Assembly (NCBI GenBank): GCA_027061805.1
Contig: JAMOWA010000059.1
Span: 186,001-250,000, forward strand
DNA length: 64,000 nt
Direction: 5' to 3'
DNA from: Thermoanaerobaculia bacterium
GTDB taxonomy: Bacteria; Acidobacteriota; Thermoanaerobaculia; Thermoanaerobaculales; Sulfomarinibacteraceae
Positions 47,492 to 55,568 of this stretch are shown here, piece after piece. A program made the position numbers and the translations under genes. The stretch's first letter is position 1; each line of letters begins with the position of its first letter. The notes below the pieces were generated by a model. It worked only from the letters and a program-made list of their open reading frames with translations, made no database searches and was not told the DNA's origin.

Positions 47492-48517
47492 ATGGATCAC
47501 ATTCCCCCGGAGGCGGCCCAGCGCCTGGCCCTGGTGGTGGCCGGTGGCGGCGTTCGGATCCGGCGCGCCGTGGCCGCGCTGCCCGCGGGGCGGGAGCCCT
47601 TCGCGGCGGCCGGCGGGGCGCTCGCGGCGGCGCGGGACGCCCTGGCTGCGGAGGTGCCGCGCATCCTGGAGGCCGTGGCGGCGCGTGGGTGGCGCTGGAC
47701 CGTCCCCGGAATGGACGGGTACCCTGCCACGCTCGGGGAGCTCTCGGACCCGCCCCTGGGCCTGTTCGTGGCCGGCCGGGTTCCCCCGGAGGCCTCGGTG
47801 GCCGTGGTGGGTTCCCGGCGGGCGACGGCCTACGGACTCCAGGTGGCCGAGATGCTCGGGGGGGAGCTCGGGCGGGCCGGGATTCCCGTGATCTCCGGGA
47901 TGGCCCGCGGTGTGGACGGTGCGGCGCACCGCGGGTGCCTCGAGGGCGGCGGGAGGACCGTGGCGGTGTGGGGGACCGGGCCGGACCGGGTCTATCCCGC
48001 GGAGCACCGGCGGCTCGCGGAGGCGATCCGGGAACGGGGCGCCCTGGTGACCGAGTTCCTGCCGGGGACCACACCCCGGCGCCACCACTTCCCCCAGAGG
48101 AACCGCATCATCGCCGGGCTCGCGCGGGTCACGGTGGTGGTGGAGGCGGGCGCGCGGTCCGGGGCGCTGGTGACGGCCCGGCTCGCGCTGGAGGAGGGAC
48201 GCGAGGTCTTCGCCGTGCCGGGAAGCATCCTCTCCAGCCAGTCGGTGGGCCCCAACACGCTCCTGGGGCTCGGCGCCCGGCCGCTGCTGAGCCCCGCGGG
48301 GCTCCTGGAGGAGCTTGGCATGGAGCGGCCGGCGGACCGGGCGGAGCCGGACGACCCGCTCGCCGGCGGCCTGCCGCCGGGGGAGGCGCTCGGCGCCGAC
48401 GAGATCGCGGCCCGGGCGGGTCTTGGGGTGGACCGGGTGGGCGCCCTCCTGGTGGAGCTGGAGGTGGAGGGTGTCGTGGAACGGCTCGGGGACGGCCGCT
48501 ACCGCCGGCGGGGGTAA
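47492..48517 (+). CDS. dprA: DNA-processing protein DprA (Smf)
   Basis: Loads RecA onto incoming single-stranded DNA during transformation (341 aa). The Rossmann-like core is present: VAVVGSRRATAYG, ISGMARGVDGAAHRG, VWGTGPDRVYPAEHR, PRRHHFPQRNRIIAGL, EAGARSGALVTARLA and AVPGSILSSQSVGPNTLL. An N-terminal SAM-like region and a C-terminal winged-helix region flank it. With comF in the same window, natural competence is possible. Confidence 0.93.
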   Translation: MDHIPPEAAQRLALVVAGGGVRIRRAVAALPAGREPFAAAGGALAAARDALAAEVPRILEAVAARGWRWTVPGMDGYPATLGELSDPPLGLFVAGRVPPEASVAVVGSRRATAYGLQVAEMLGGELGRAGIPVISGMARGVDGAAHRGCLEGGGRTVAVWGTGPDRVYPAEHRRLAEAIRERGALVTEFLPGTTPRRHHFPQRNRIIAGLARVTVVVEAGARSGALVTARLALEEGREVFAVPGSILSSQSVGPNTLLGLGARPLLSPAGLLEELGMERPADRAEPDDPLAGGLPPGEALGADEIAARAGLGVDRVGALLVELEVEGVVERLGDGRYRRRG

Positions 48518-48545
48518 CCCGGCCGGGTCCGGGCATCGCCCGGCG

Positions 48546-49442
48546 TCAGCTCTGGCGGCGGCAGACGAAGGAGGCCACGGCGCCCAGGGCCCCGTCGGGC
48601 CCCTCGAGCTCGCGGGCCAGGAGGCCGAGCTCCGCCTCGAGCTCCTCGAGGATCCGGCGGGTCCGGTCCAGTCCGTAGAGCGTCACGTAGGTGAGCTTGC
48701 CCGCGGCCTCGTCCTTGCCGGGGGACTTGCCCATCTCCCCGGCCGTGGCCGTGGCGTCCAGGAGGTCGTCGGCCACCTGGAAGGCCAGCCCCAGCCGCTC
48801 CCCGAACCGTGCGAACCGCTCCCGCCCGGACCCCTCGACCCCGGCGAGCACCGCCCCGAGCTCCACCGAGGCCTGCAGGAGGCACCCGGTCTTGTGGCGG
48901 TGGATCCTCTGGAGACGCTCCGCGGCATCGGGGCCGTCCACGCCGCCCGTGGCCTCCAGGTCCTCCATCTGCCCGCCCACCATGCCCAGCGCTCCGGCGG
49001 CGGCGGCCACCAGGGCCACCGCCCTGGCCCGCCCCGGCGCCCAGGAGGCCCCCTCGGGGTACCGGGCGATGGCGCCCAGCCCCTCCGTGAGCAGGGCATC
49101 CCCCACCAGGATGGCGGTGGCCTCGTCGAAGGCCACGTGGACGGTGGGACGTCCCCGGCGGAGGTCGTCGTCGTCCAGGGCGGGGAGGTCGTCGTGGACC
49201 AGCGAGTAGGTGTGGATCAGCTCCAGCCCGCAGGCGGCGAGGGTGATCGCGTCGGGGTCACCCCCCGCGGCGGCGTGGGCCAGGCGCGCCAGGATGGGCC
49301 GGATTCGCTTGCCGCCCGCGAAGACGGCGTGGCGCATGGCCCGGTTCAGCCGGCGGTGCCAGGCGTCCCCGGGGGGCAGCAGCCGCTCCAGGCCGGCCTC
49401 CACGGCGGCCCGTTCGCTCTCGAGGAGGCGGCCCACGTTCAC
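48546..49442 (-). CDS. ispA: Short-chain polyprenyl (farnesyl/geranyl) diphosphate synthase
   Basis: A 298-aa trans-prenyltransferase. GGKRIRP, the first aspartate-rich motif in HDDLPALDDDDLRRGRP and the second in FQVADDLLD are intact. The length and the motif pattern fit an FPP/GGPP-size product. GTG 49442 overlaps the xseB stop (GTGA), giving the common xseA-xseB-ispA order. It would supply undecaprenyl and menaquinone side-chain precursors. Confidence 0.93.
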   Translation of the reverse strand: MNVGRLLESERAAVEAGLERLLPPGDAWHRRLNRAMRHAVFAGGKRIRPILARLAHAAAGGDPDAITLAACGLELIHTYSLVHDDLPALDDDDLRRGRPTVHVAFDEATAILVGDALLTEGLGAIARYPEGASWAPGRARAVALVAAAAGALGMVGGQMEDLEATGGVDGPDAAERLQRIHRHKTGCLLQASVELGAVLAGVEGSGRERFARFGERLGLAFQVADDLLDATATAGEMGKSPGKDEAAGKLTYVTLYGLDRTRRILEELEAELGLLARELEGPDGALGAVASFVCRRQS

Positions 49443-49690
49443 CGGTCGCCCGCCTCCAGGGGCTCGGTGGCCGGCCCGTCGTCGCCGGCCTCGGCCAGGA
49501 GCCGTTCCACCCGCTGCTCCACGGCCTCGAGCCTGGCCCTGCAGGCCCGGGCCAGCTCCATCCCCTTCTCGAAGAGGTCCAGGGCCTCCTCGAGGCCCAC
49601 GGACTCGTCCTCCAGGCGCCCCACGATCTCCTCCAGCCGGGCCAGCTGGTCCTCGAAACGGTCCTGCTCTTCTCGAGAGGGCTCGTTCAT
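49439..49690 (-). CDS. xseB: Exodeoxyribonuclease VII small subunit
   Basis: An 83-aa helical protein with the family pattern FEDQLARLEEIVGRLE...LEEALDLFEKGMELARACRARL. Several copies bind one XseA. It overlaps xseA (ATGA) and ispA (GTGA). Confidence 0.95.
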   Translation of the reverse strand: MNEPSREEQDRFEDQLARLEEIVGRLEDESVGLEEALDLFEKGMELARACRARLEAVEQRVERLLAEAGDDGPATEPLEAGDR

Positions 49691-51093
49691 GGCTCTCCTC
49701 CATCGTCTCCGAACAGTGTAGGCTGGACGTCCTCCGGAGGGTCCGGTGTCCGCCGCCTCTCCGGAGCCTTGCCGGTTCCCGTGGCCACCGACCGCAGGAC
49801 GCCCCCCGCCAGCATGGTGACCAGGCGCTGGCCCGCCCGCACCCCTGAGGGATCGCGCAGCGGCGAGCTGGACCCTTCCAGCGTGGTGATGGAATACCCC
49901 CGCTGGAGCACGGCGCGGGGGCTCAGGTGTCCCAGGCTCCGCTCGTGCGAGACGAGGGTGGTCCGGGCCCTGGCGAGGACCGACCGCATGGCCAGCCCGA
50001 GGCGGTGGGTCTGGCTCTCCAGGAGCCTGCGGTGTCCGCCGGCCGCCACCCGCCCGGGGACCCTGCGCAGCGCGGCCTCCAGGTGCTCGAGGCGGGTGCG
50101 GCTGCGCTCGTGGTGCCGGAGCAGGAGGGGAACCAGCCGATCGGCCCGGTCCAGCCTCGACCTGAGCAGGCGGATCCTGTGGGGGAGCCGGGCCAGGCCC
50201 GCGGACCCCTCCAGCGCCTCCAGCCGGCGCCGGGCCAGGACCACGTGGCGCTCGAGCTCGCGGACCAGCCGGTCGCGGGCGTGGTCCAGCCGGCGCAGCT
50301 GCTCCTCGAGCCGGGTCACCACGAGCTCCGCACCGTGGGTCGGCGTCGCCGCGCGGAGGTCCGCCGCGAAGTCGGCGATGGTGAAGTCCACCTCGTGCCC
50401 CACGGCGGAGATCACGGGCACCGGGCTGGCCACGATGGCCCGGGCCACCGGCTCCTCGTTGAAGGCCCAGAGGTCCTCGAGGCTGCCTCCGCCCCGGCCG
50501 ACGATGATCACGTCCACGAGGCCCGAGGCACCGAGGCGCTCGAGCGCCCCGGCGATCTCAGCGGCCGCACCCTCGCCCTGGACCGTTGCGGGTGCCACCA
50601 CCACCCGCAGCCAGGGGAAGCGGCGGAGGATCTTCAGCATGTCCCGGAGCGCCGCCCCGGTGGGCGAGGTGACGATTCCCACCCGCTGGGGGAGCGCCGG
50701 GAGGGGCCGCTTCCGGGACTCGTCGAAGAGCCCCTCCTCGGCCAGTCGGGCCTTGAGCTGCTCGAAGGCGAGCTGGAGGGCCCCGAGCCCCTGGGGCTGG
50801 AGCTCCTGCACCACCATCTGGAAGCGCCCCCGCTGCCGGTAGACGGTGAGGTCACCCAGGGCCACCACGGCGAGACCGTCCTCCAGGCGGAACCGGAGGC
50901 GTTGGGCCCTCGAGGCCCACATGACGCAGTCCAGGGAGGCGTCCTCGTCCTTGAGCGTGAAGTAGAGGTGGCCCCTCCCGGAGGTGGTGCTGCCCGTGAC
51001 CTCCCCCTCCACCCAGACCCCGGCGAAACCCTGCCGGAGGATCTGGTTGACCTCGGCGATGAGCTCGCCCACGCGCCAGATCCTGCGGGTCAC
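49687..51093 (-). CDS. xseA: Exodeoxyribonuclease VII large subunit
   Basis: The catalytic subunit of the ssDNA exonuclease (468 aa). It has an N-terminal OB fold (WVEGEVTGSTTSGRGHLYFTLKD) and a catalytic core with VGIVTSPTGAALRDML, IIVGRGGGSLEDLWAFNEE and SAVGHEVDFTIADFAADLRAATPT. A long coiled-coil and a C-terminal RGYSITTLEG segment follow. GTG 51093 overlaps the upstream gene's stop (GTGA). Confidence 0.96.
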   Translation of the reverse strand: MTRRIWRVGELIAEVNQILRQGFAGVWVEGEVTGSTTSGRGHLYFTLKDEDASLDCVMWASRAQRLRFRLEDGLAVVALGDLTVYRQRGRFQMVVQELQPQGLGALQLAFEQLKARLAEEGLFDESRKRPLPALPQRVGIVTSPTGAALRDMLKILRRFPWLRVVVAPATVQGEGAAAEIAGALERLGASGLVDVIIVGRGGGSLEDLWAFNEEPVARAIVASPVPVISAVGHEVDFTIADFAADLRAATPTHGAELVVTRLEEQLRRLDHARDRLVRELERHVVLARRRLEALEGSAGLARLPHRIRLLRSRLDRADRLVPLLLRHHERSRTRLEHLEAALRRVPGRVAAGGHRRLLESQTHRLGLAMRSVLARARTTLVSHERSLGHLSPRAVLQRGYSITTLEGSSSPLRDPSGVRAGQRLVTMLAGGVLRSVATGTGKAPERRRTPDPPEDVQPTLFGDDGGEP

Positions 51094-52229
51094 GCCGCCT
51101 CCCGTCCCAGCGCGAAGGGCGCGGCCAGGCAGAGCAGGGTCACGATCCACACCTCCGCATCGCCCCAGTTGTACTCGAAGAACCCAGCCACCGTCACCCC
51201 GGCCACGGCCAGGAAGCACCCGGCGAGGGCCGGGAAGGCGGGGTGGTCCCTGTGCTGCAGCATGCGCCAGGTGGACACGAAGAAGGTGAGGAGGATCCCC
51301 AGGTAGCTCGCGAGGCCGAACAGGCCCCGCTCCGCGGCGATCTGGAGCACGTTGTTGTGCAGGTGGGGGACGTGCCAGCGGGGGGCGTCGTCCCTGCGGT
51401 AGAGGGGGTAGCGGCGTTCCACCATGCCCAGGCCCACACCGAAGACGGGGTGGTCCTGGATCATCTCCACCGCCGAGGTCACCATGCAGAGCCGGTCGTA
51501 GTTGGCGGGCTGGCGGAGGTCCACGATGGAGACGGCGCGTTCCACCACGGGCCCGGGCAGGATCACCAGCGCCACGCCGGCGATCACGGGGTAGAGGAGG
51601 ATCACCCGCGGCTTCCAGACCGCGGCCGCCAGCACGAGGCCCGCCGCCAGCCCCACCCAGGCGTTCCTGCTGTAGGAGAGGATCAGGGCCGTGGTTCCCG
51701 TCAGCGCCGGGGGGAGCGTCCAGAGAAGCCGCTTCCGGTCCCGGGCGAAGGCCATGTCCCCCACCAGGAGCAGCACCACCACGAGGGTCCAGCCGGAGAA
51801 GGTCATGTAGTGGGTGGTGAGGCCGCGGAGGCGGTGGGCGAGGCTGGAGGCACCGTGGGCGTACTGCCACAGCCCGACGACGGACGACGCCGCCAGGGTC
51901 AGTGCGAGAAGACGGATCAGGCGTTCCCATCCGGACCGGTCGAGCAGCGAGACGGTCATCGGGATCACGAAGAGCGTGGCCAGCTCCCCCAGCTCCCCCA
52001 GGCTGTAGAGGGGCTCCTGGGAGAAGACCACGGAACCGAATGAGGCCGCCACGTAGAGCCATACGGCCACGTGGACGGGTGCGGAACGCCACCGCGCCTC
52101 GCCACGCCAGATGGCGGCGGTCCACAGGAGGAATGCGAGCCCCAGGAGGATGTTGGCGAGCGCGATCTTCACGCTCGTGGCCACCCCCAGTGTCAGGGCC
52201 AGCGAGGCGAGACCGGAGAGATCGATCAG
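51090..52229 (-). CDS. O-antigen ligase-like membrane protein, probable CTG start
   Basis: About 379 aa with ten or more membrane helices and a large periplasmic loop containing HNNVLQIAAERGLFGLASY, the Wzy_C/WaaL-type signature; a second block is LSYSRNAWVGLAAGLVLA. It ligates or polymerises lipid-linked glycans. No ATG, GTG or TTG lies at a sensible position. CTG 52229 has GGAGG seven bases upstream and forms a CTGA overlap with the preceding gene, matching the overlap style of this genome; the next choice, a GTG about 20 codons inside, would remove part of the first helix. Confidence 0.8.
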   Translation of the reverse strand: MIDLSGLASLALTLGVATSVKIALANILLGLAFLLWTAAIWRGEARWRSAPVHVAVWLYVAASFGSVVFSQEPLYSLGELGELATLFVIPMTVSLLDRSGWERLIRLLALTLAASSVVGLWQYAHGASSLAHRLRGLTTHYMTFSGWTLVVVLLLVGDMAFARDRKRLLWTLPPALTGTTALILSYSRNAWVGLAAGLVLAAAVWKPRVILLYPVIAGVALVILPGPVVERAVSIVDLRQPANYDRLCMVTSAVEMIQDHPVFGVGLGMVERRYPLYRRDDAPRWHVPHLHNNVLQIAAERGLFGLASYLGILLTFFVSTWRMLQHRDHPAFPALAGCFLAVAGVTVAGFFEYNWGDAEVWIVTLLCLAAPFALGREAA

Positions 52230-52477
52230 TCGCCCACCTCCTGCCGTGAGAGCGCCTCGTCCACCAGCATCACCGGGATGTCCGAGACCACGGGATAGAC
52301 ACGGCCGCAGGTGGAGCACCGGAGGCCTGCAGCCACCACGGGCTCCTCGTCCCCGAGCTGGTCGCGATACTTCGCCACCAGGCGCTGACAGACGTCGGCC
52401 GGAAGGTCCACCGGTGTGAGGGTGCCGTGGTCCGCGGGGCACACCAGGATGTCCAGGAGCTCGGGATCCACCGCCAT
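52226..52477 (-). CDS. Trm112/UPF0434-family small zinc-ribbon-like protein
   Basis: 83 aa. It starts MAVDPELLDILVCP, a typical Trm112-like opening, and ends with RCSTCGRVYPVVSDIPVMLVDEAL. Cys54 and Cys57 form the second knuckle, but the first is Cys13 with His17 rather than CXXC. AAGGAGG precedes ATG 52477. Bacterial members can partner methyltransferases; here it is coupled to the O-antigen ligase-like gene. Confidence 0.85.
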   Translation of the reverse strand: MAVDPELLDILVCPADHGTLTPVDLPADVCQRLVAKYRDQLGDEEPVVAAGLRCSTCGRVYPVVSDIPVMLVDEALSRQEVGD

Positions 52478-52883
52478 GAACGGCCTCCTTCCGGCGCCAA
52501 GTCTAGCAGTACCGAGCCGTTGACCGGACACCGGGGACCGCCTTCCCACCAGGCCCCCGGGGCACTGTCTTCCCCGCCCGACCGCCGGCCTCGCCGTGTC
52601 CCTCCGGGGCCCGGTCCACGGGTGGTCCTCCGGCGGAGCGGAGCGGTGGCGTGCGGGAGAACCCGTTCGCCGGCTGGCTTTCGGGCCATGTGCTGAGAAG
52701 TCCATCACCCGCGTGTTGGATCTCGCAACAGCAGGAACCCATTGAAATACAGGGATGTTGCGTGAATGGCCCTCCGTTCCGCCCGGGATATCGTGGAGAA
52801 ACTCGGCGTCCCTCGGGCCCTGCGGGGTGTTGTGATATTCACAAACTATTGAACAGACGCACCTTGCAGGATGCAGGCCGGGG
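52478..52883. promoter_or_regulatory. Regulatory stretch upstream of the sigma-54 promoter
   Basis: No gene is supported here. The first 200 bases are featureless GC-rich DNA. The AT-richer second half has TGTTG-N7-CAACA at 52714-52730, another TGTTGCG at 52756-52762 and the palindrome TTGTGATATTCACAA at 52830-52844. The first site lies about 155-170 bases upstream of the -24 box, a usual distance for NtrC-type activator sites. Confidence 0.5.
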
Positions 52884-52899
52884 TGGCACGGGGGATGCA
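52884..52899 (+). promoter_or_regulatory. Sigma-54 (-24/-12) promoter
   Basis: TGGCAC, five bases, ATGCA: the invariant GG (52885-52886) and GC (52897-52898) are separated by exactly ten bases. It lies 24 bases before a small ORF and about 135 before the GcvH-like gene. Confidence 0.75.
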
Positions 52900-52922
52900 C
52901 TGCCCCGGGGTGGAGGTCGAAC

Positions 52923-53030
52923 ATGAACGCATACCAGCCACATCACGGTCCGGAGGGGATCGGGGTGGTGTTCGTCCCCGAGACCACACGGTACCGGGTC
53001 ACCACAGGTGGAGAGACCCGGGGGAGGTAA
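52923..53030 (+). CDS. Small ORF, 35 codons, between sigma-54 promoter and GcvH-like gene
   Basis: Begins with ATG six bases after a GGAGG and ends with TAA three bases before the ATG of the GcvH-like gene. The peptide starts MNAYQPHHGPEGIGVVF and ends TTGGETRGR, with no hydrophobic helix. The next gene's ribosome-binding site (GGGGGAGG) lies inside its last codons, so it may be a translated leader that couples the two, or a small protein in its own right. Confidence 0.5.
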   Translation: MNAYQPHHGPEGIGVVFVPETTRYRVTTGGETRGR

Positions 53031-53032
53031 TC

Positions 53033-53701
53033 ATGGCCGCTGTCATCGTGCTCGTTTCGCTGTTCTTCTTCCTTTCCATCGAGGCCATCGGGCTCATGCT
53101 GAAGCGCCGGCGTGGCGAGGCTCCCGAGCCTTCGCCGGTGAGGGCGTTCGCCCAGGTCCACATTCCCCAGGGGCTCTTCCTGAGCGACGGGCACACCTGG
53201 GCGCGGCTCACCGAGTCCGGAGAGCTCAGGGTTGGTGCCGACGAGTTCCTCGCTGAGGCCCTGGGAGGCGCGGACCGGGTGGAGCTGCCCGCCGTCGGTG
53301 CGCAGGTGAAGAAGGGCGAGCCGCTGGCCACCATCCGGCGCCTGGGCCGGACGCTGGTGGTGCCGGCACCCGTGGACGGGACCGTGGTCGCCACCAACGG
53401 GACCGTGGACCGCCATCCTGCCGCCATCGAGGCGGACCCCTACGGGAGCGGCTGGCTCGCCTCGGTCTGGCCCGTCGAGCATGCCGAGGCCCTTCGGGGG
53501 CTCCGGGTGGGTCAGCGCGCCGTGAAATGGCTGGACAGGGAGATCCAGCGTTTCACCGAGTTCCTCGCGAGACACACGTCCCCGGAGCTCCTGGGGGCAA
53601 CGCTTCCCGACGGGGCACGTCCCGTGGTGGGCTCGGCCCTGGTCCTCGACGACGAGGCATGGGGCGAGTTCCAGAAGGAGTTCACGGGCATCACCGGGTA
53701 G
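53033..53701 (+). CDS. Membrane-anchored GcvH-like protein lacking the lipoyl lysine
   Basis: 222 aa. The N-terminal helix (about 3-22) anchors it, followed by a basic KRRR stop, then a glycine-cleavage-H-like domain: GHTWARLTESGELRVG, ELPAVGAQVKKGEPL, PAPVDGTVVATNGTV and DPYGSGWLASV. In real H proteins ESVKA carries lipoate; here the aligned residues are IRRLG with Gly105 at the lysine position, so it cannot be lipoylated there. A C-terminal extension of about 80 residues follows. It is under the sigma-54 promoter and ends in a clear terminator. Confidence 0.8.
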   Translation: MAAVIVLVSLFFFLSIEAIGLMLKRRRGEAPEPSPVRAFAQVHIPQGLFLSDGHTWARLTESGELRVGADEFLAEALGGADRVELPAVGAQVKKGEPLATIRRLGRTLVVPAPVDGTVVATNGTVDRHPAAIEADPYGSGWLASVWPVEHAEALRGLRVGQRAVKWLDREIQRFTEFLARHTSPELLGATLPDGARPVVGSALVLDDEAWGEFQKEFTGITG

Positions 53702-53726
53702 TCCGCGGTTCGACGGAATCCTCTTT

Positions 53727-53753
53727 GGGGGGAGGTCCGGCCTCCCCCCTTTT
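53727..53753 (+). terminator. Rho-independent terminator of the GcvH-like unit
   Basis: A perfect 9-bp stem GGGGGGAGG (53727-53735) with CCTCCCCCC (53741-53749), five-base loop and TTTT. Confidence 0.85.
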
Positions 53754-54090
53754 CGTGTGCCCGGCTCTCGGCCCGTCGATGGCCGGGAAGCGTGTGGGGT
53801 GGTTCGTCGCGGAGGATCGACGGGCCGTCGGGCGGGAGCGGTCGGGGTCCCTGTCCCCCGGGAGGGTTGGCGGGGCCGGAGCCACCCCGTGCCGCGGCCG
53901 GGTGGCACCGGCCGGTGGAGGATGGTCACCGGGATCCGGGGGTTCTCCGGCTGCCGCGGCGCCACCCCGCCCCGGGAGGTGCCGCACCCGAGGCGTCGGG
54001 CCGGGGTCGGGGGAAGCGAGGAAGGCCCGGCCGCGTGCGGCGGCCGGGCAGGAGGATCGCCGGGTCACCGGCGAGGCTCGGCGGTGCCGG
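53754..54090. other. Gene-free stretch between converging units
   Basis: No supported ORF. It holds a 9-bp hairpin GCCCGGCCG/CGGCCGGGC at 54025-54033 and 54041-54049, just beyond the end of the minus-strand operon, which could help end that transcript although no T tract follows. Confidence 0.5.
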
Positions 54091-54342
54091 TCACTCCCTC
54101 CTGGGGTGGGATCCGTCGCTGCCGGAGCCTCCGGGCGAGCCGGGTGTCGGGGTGTCTTCAGGGGCCACGGTCACCGGTCCGCCCGGTGTGGAGGCGATGA
54201 CGTTTCCAGGGCCGCTTCCGCCTCTTCTGGGCGGGGCCTCCAGCCGCCGCACGAAGAGGACGAAGGTCACGAGGAAGCAGATCACGAGGATGTATTCGAG
54301 GCCCTTGGTCTCGAAGATGTTGACGTAGTGGTAGTACTCCAT
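54091..54342 (-). CDS. Small single-helix membrane protein of the redox operon
   Basis: 83 aa. One membrane helix at about 15-31 (EYILVICFLVTFVLFV) and a disordered Pro/Gly/Ser-rich tail. Small one-helix subunits accompany NrfD-type complexes (for example HmcD of the Hmc complex), so I infer a subunit role. It follows the NrfD-like gene by 11 bases. Confidence 0.6.
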   Translation of the reverse strand: MEYYHYVNIFETKGLEYILVICFLVTFVLFVRRLEAPPRRGGSGPGNVIASTPGGPVTVAPEDTPTPGSPGGSGSDGSHPRRE

Positions 54343-54353
54343 GGTGTCCCCCC

Positions 54354-55568
54354 TCACGCCGGACGCGGGCCGGGCTTCTCGCGGAGCACCGGCATCCTGA
54401 GGACCACCCAGCGGAACACCCAGATCTCGCAGAAGACCACCATGAAGGTGATCCAGATCTCGGGAATGGACGGAACGTAGGTGGCCGGGTTGTTCCAGTT
54501 GAAGGCGATCATCGAGACGTTCAGCCGGTTGAGGATGATCCCCACCAGCGTCATCACGGCCGCCCAGCGGATGAGGCCCATGCGCCGCTCCCGGTGGCCG
54601 TGTGTGAAGAGTGCGCAGGGGACCAGGGTGAAGATGAGCACCTCCACGAGGAACCATGCACCCCACTTCGTTCCCAGGTAGTCCCAGTGCTGCCCGTGGA
54701 CGAAGATCACGAACTTCACGAAGAGGTAGACGTACATGCTGACCGCCGCACCCTTGGCGAGCCCGAAGACGATGTCCTCGAAGGTGTGGTGGTGTTCGGG
54801 ATCGATCTGGTCGGCGAAGACCCTGTGGCTGATGGTTCCCTCGAAGATGATCATGGAGATCCCGGCGAAGATGGAGGAGACCAGGAAGAGGACCGGCAGG
54901 AACTCGGTGTACCAGAGGGGGTGCAGCTTGGGTTTCGAGAACAGGAAGAGGGCGCCCAGGCCCGACTGGTGGAGGGAGGACAGGGTCACCCCGAAGATCA
55001 CCACACCGAGCGTCATCCTGTTGAGGAACCGCCGGGCGGCCTCCAGGTTCAGCCACTCGGCCACCACGGGGGAGAACTCCAGGAACTCGCTGGCCATGTA
55101 GAGGAGGAAGTGCCATGCCACGAGGAAGAGGATGGAGTTGTAGCCGAACTTGTTCCCGATGATGGGATTGATGATGTGCCACGGCCGCCCCAGGTCGAGG
55201 GTGAGGGCTCCGGCGTAGAACAGGTAGCTCAGGAATCCGTTGAGGACGGTGGCCCGGACGATGGGATGGTACTTCTCGGCGTGCAGCACGTGGACGGTGA
55301 AGGTGATGATGTACGCCCCTCCCGCAAAGGCCACGCCCGTCATCACGTCGAAGCCGATCCACAGTCCCCAGGGGTAGGCCTGGTTGAGATTGGTGACCGA
55401 GCCGAGCCCCCTGGCGAAGCGGATCACCACGAGCACGAGCCCCACCAGGATCACCGGAATCGAGATGATGTTGAAGGGTGTGAGCAGGGGCCCCTTGGGC
55501 CTGAGCTCCTCGCGGAGGAACTCCCAGAGGGACCGCTGCCGTTCGAGGCTCTGGGTTGTGCTGGCCAT
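54354..55568 (-). CDS. HybB/NrfD-like integral membrane subunit
   Basis: A 404-aa protein with about ten membrane helices, related to the polysulfide-reductase NrfD / HybB family that exchanges electrons with membrane quinone. Blocks include YPWGLWIGFDVMTGVAFAGGAY, LNGFLSYLFYAGALTLDLGRPWH and LNVSMIAFNW. Two ATGs are adjacent (55571 and 55568); the second has GGAGG at a workable four-base spacing and shares a base with the upstream stop. It should pair with the ferredoxin-like subunit encoded upstream. Confidence 0.9.
   Translation of the reverse strand: MASTTQSLERQRSLWEFLREELRPKGPLLTPFNIISIPVILVGLVLVVIRFARGLGSVTNLNQAYPWGLWIGFDVMTGVAFAGGAYIITFTVHVLHAEKYHPIVRATVLNGFLSYLFYAGALTLDLGRPWHIINPIIGNKFGYNSILFLVAWHFLLYMASEFLEFSPVVAEWLNLEAARRFLNRMTLGVVIFGVTLSSLHQSGLGALFLFSKPKLHPLWYTEFLPVLFLVSSIFAGISMIIFEGTISHRVFADQIDPEHHHTFEDIVFGLAKGAAVSMYVYLFVKFVIFVHGQHWDYLGTKWGAWFLVEVLIFTLVPCALFTHGHRERRMGLIRWAAVMTLVGIILNRLNVSMIAFNWNNPATYVPSIPEIWITFMVVFCEIWVFRWVVLRMPVLREKPGPRPA

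Noticed and set aside
52830-52844. TTGTGATATTCACAA as a Rex or CRP/FNR operator
   Set aside because: The half-sites are only three bases apart; Rex sites have longer arms and a four-base centre, and CRP sites have six bases between TGTGA and TCACA.
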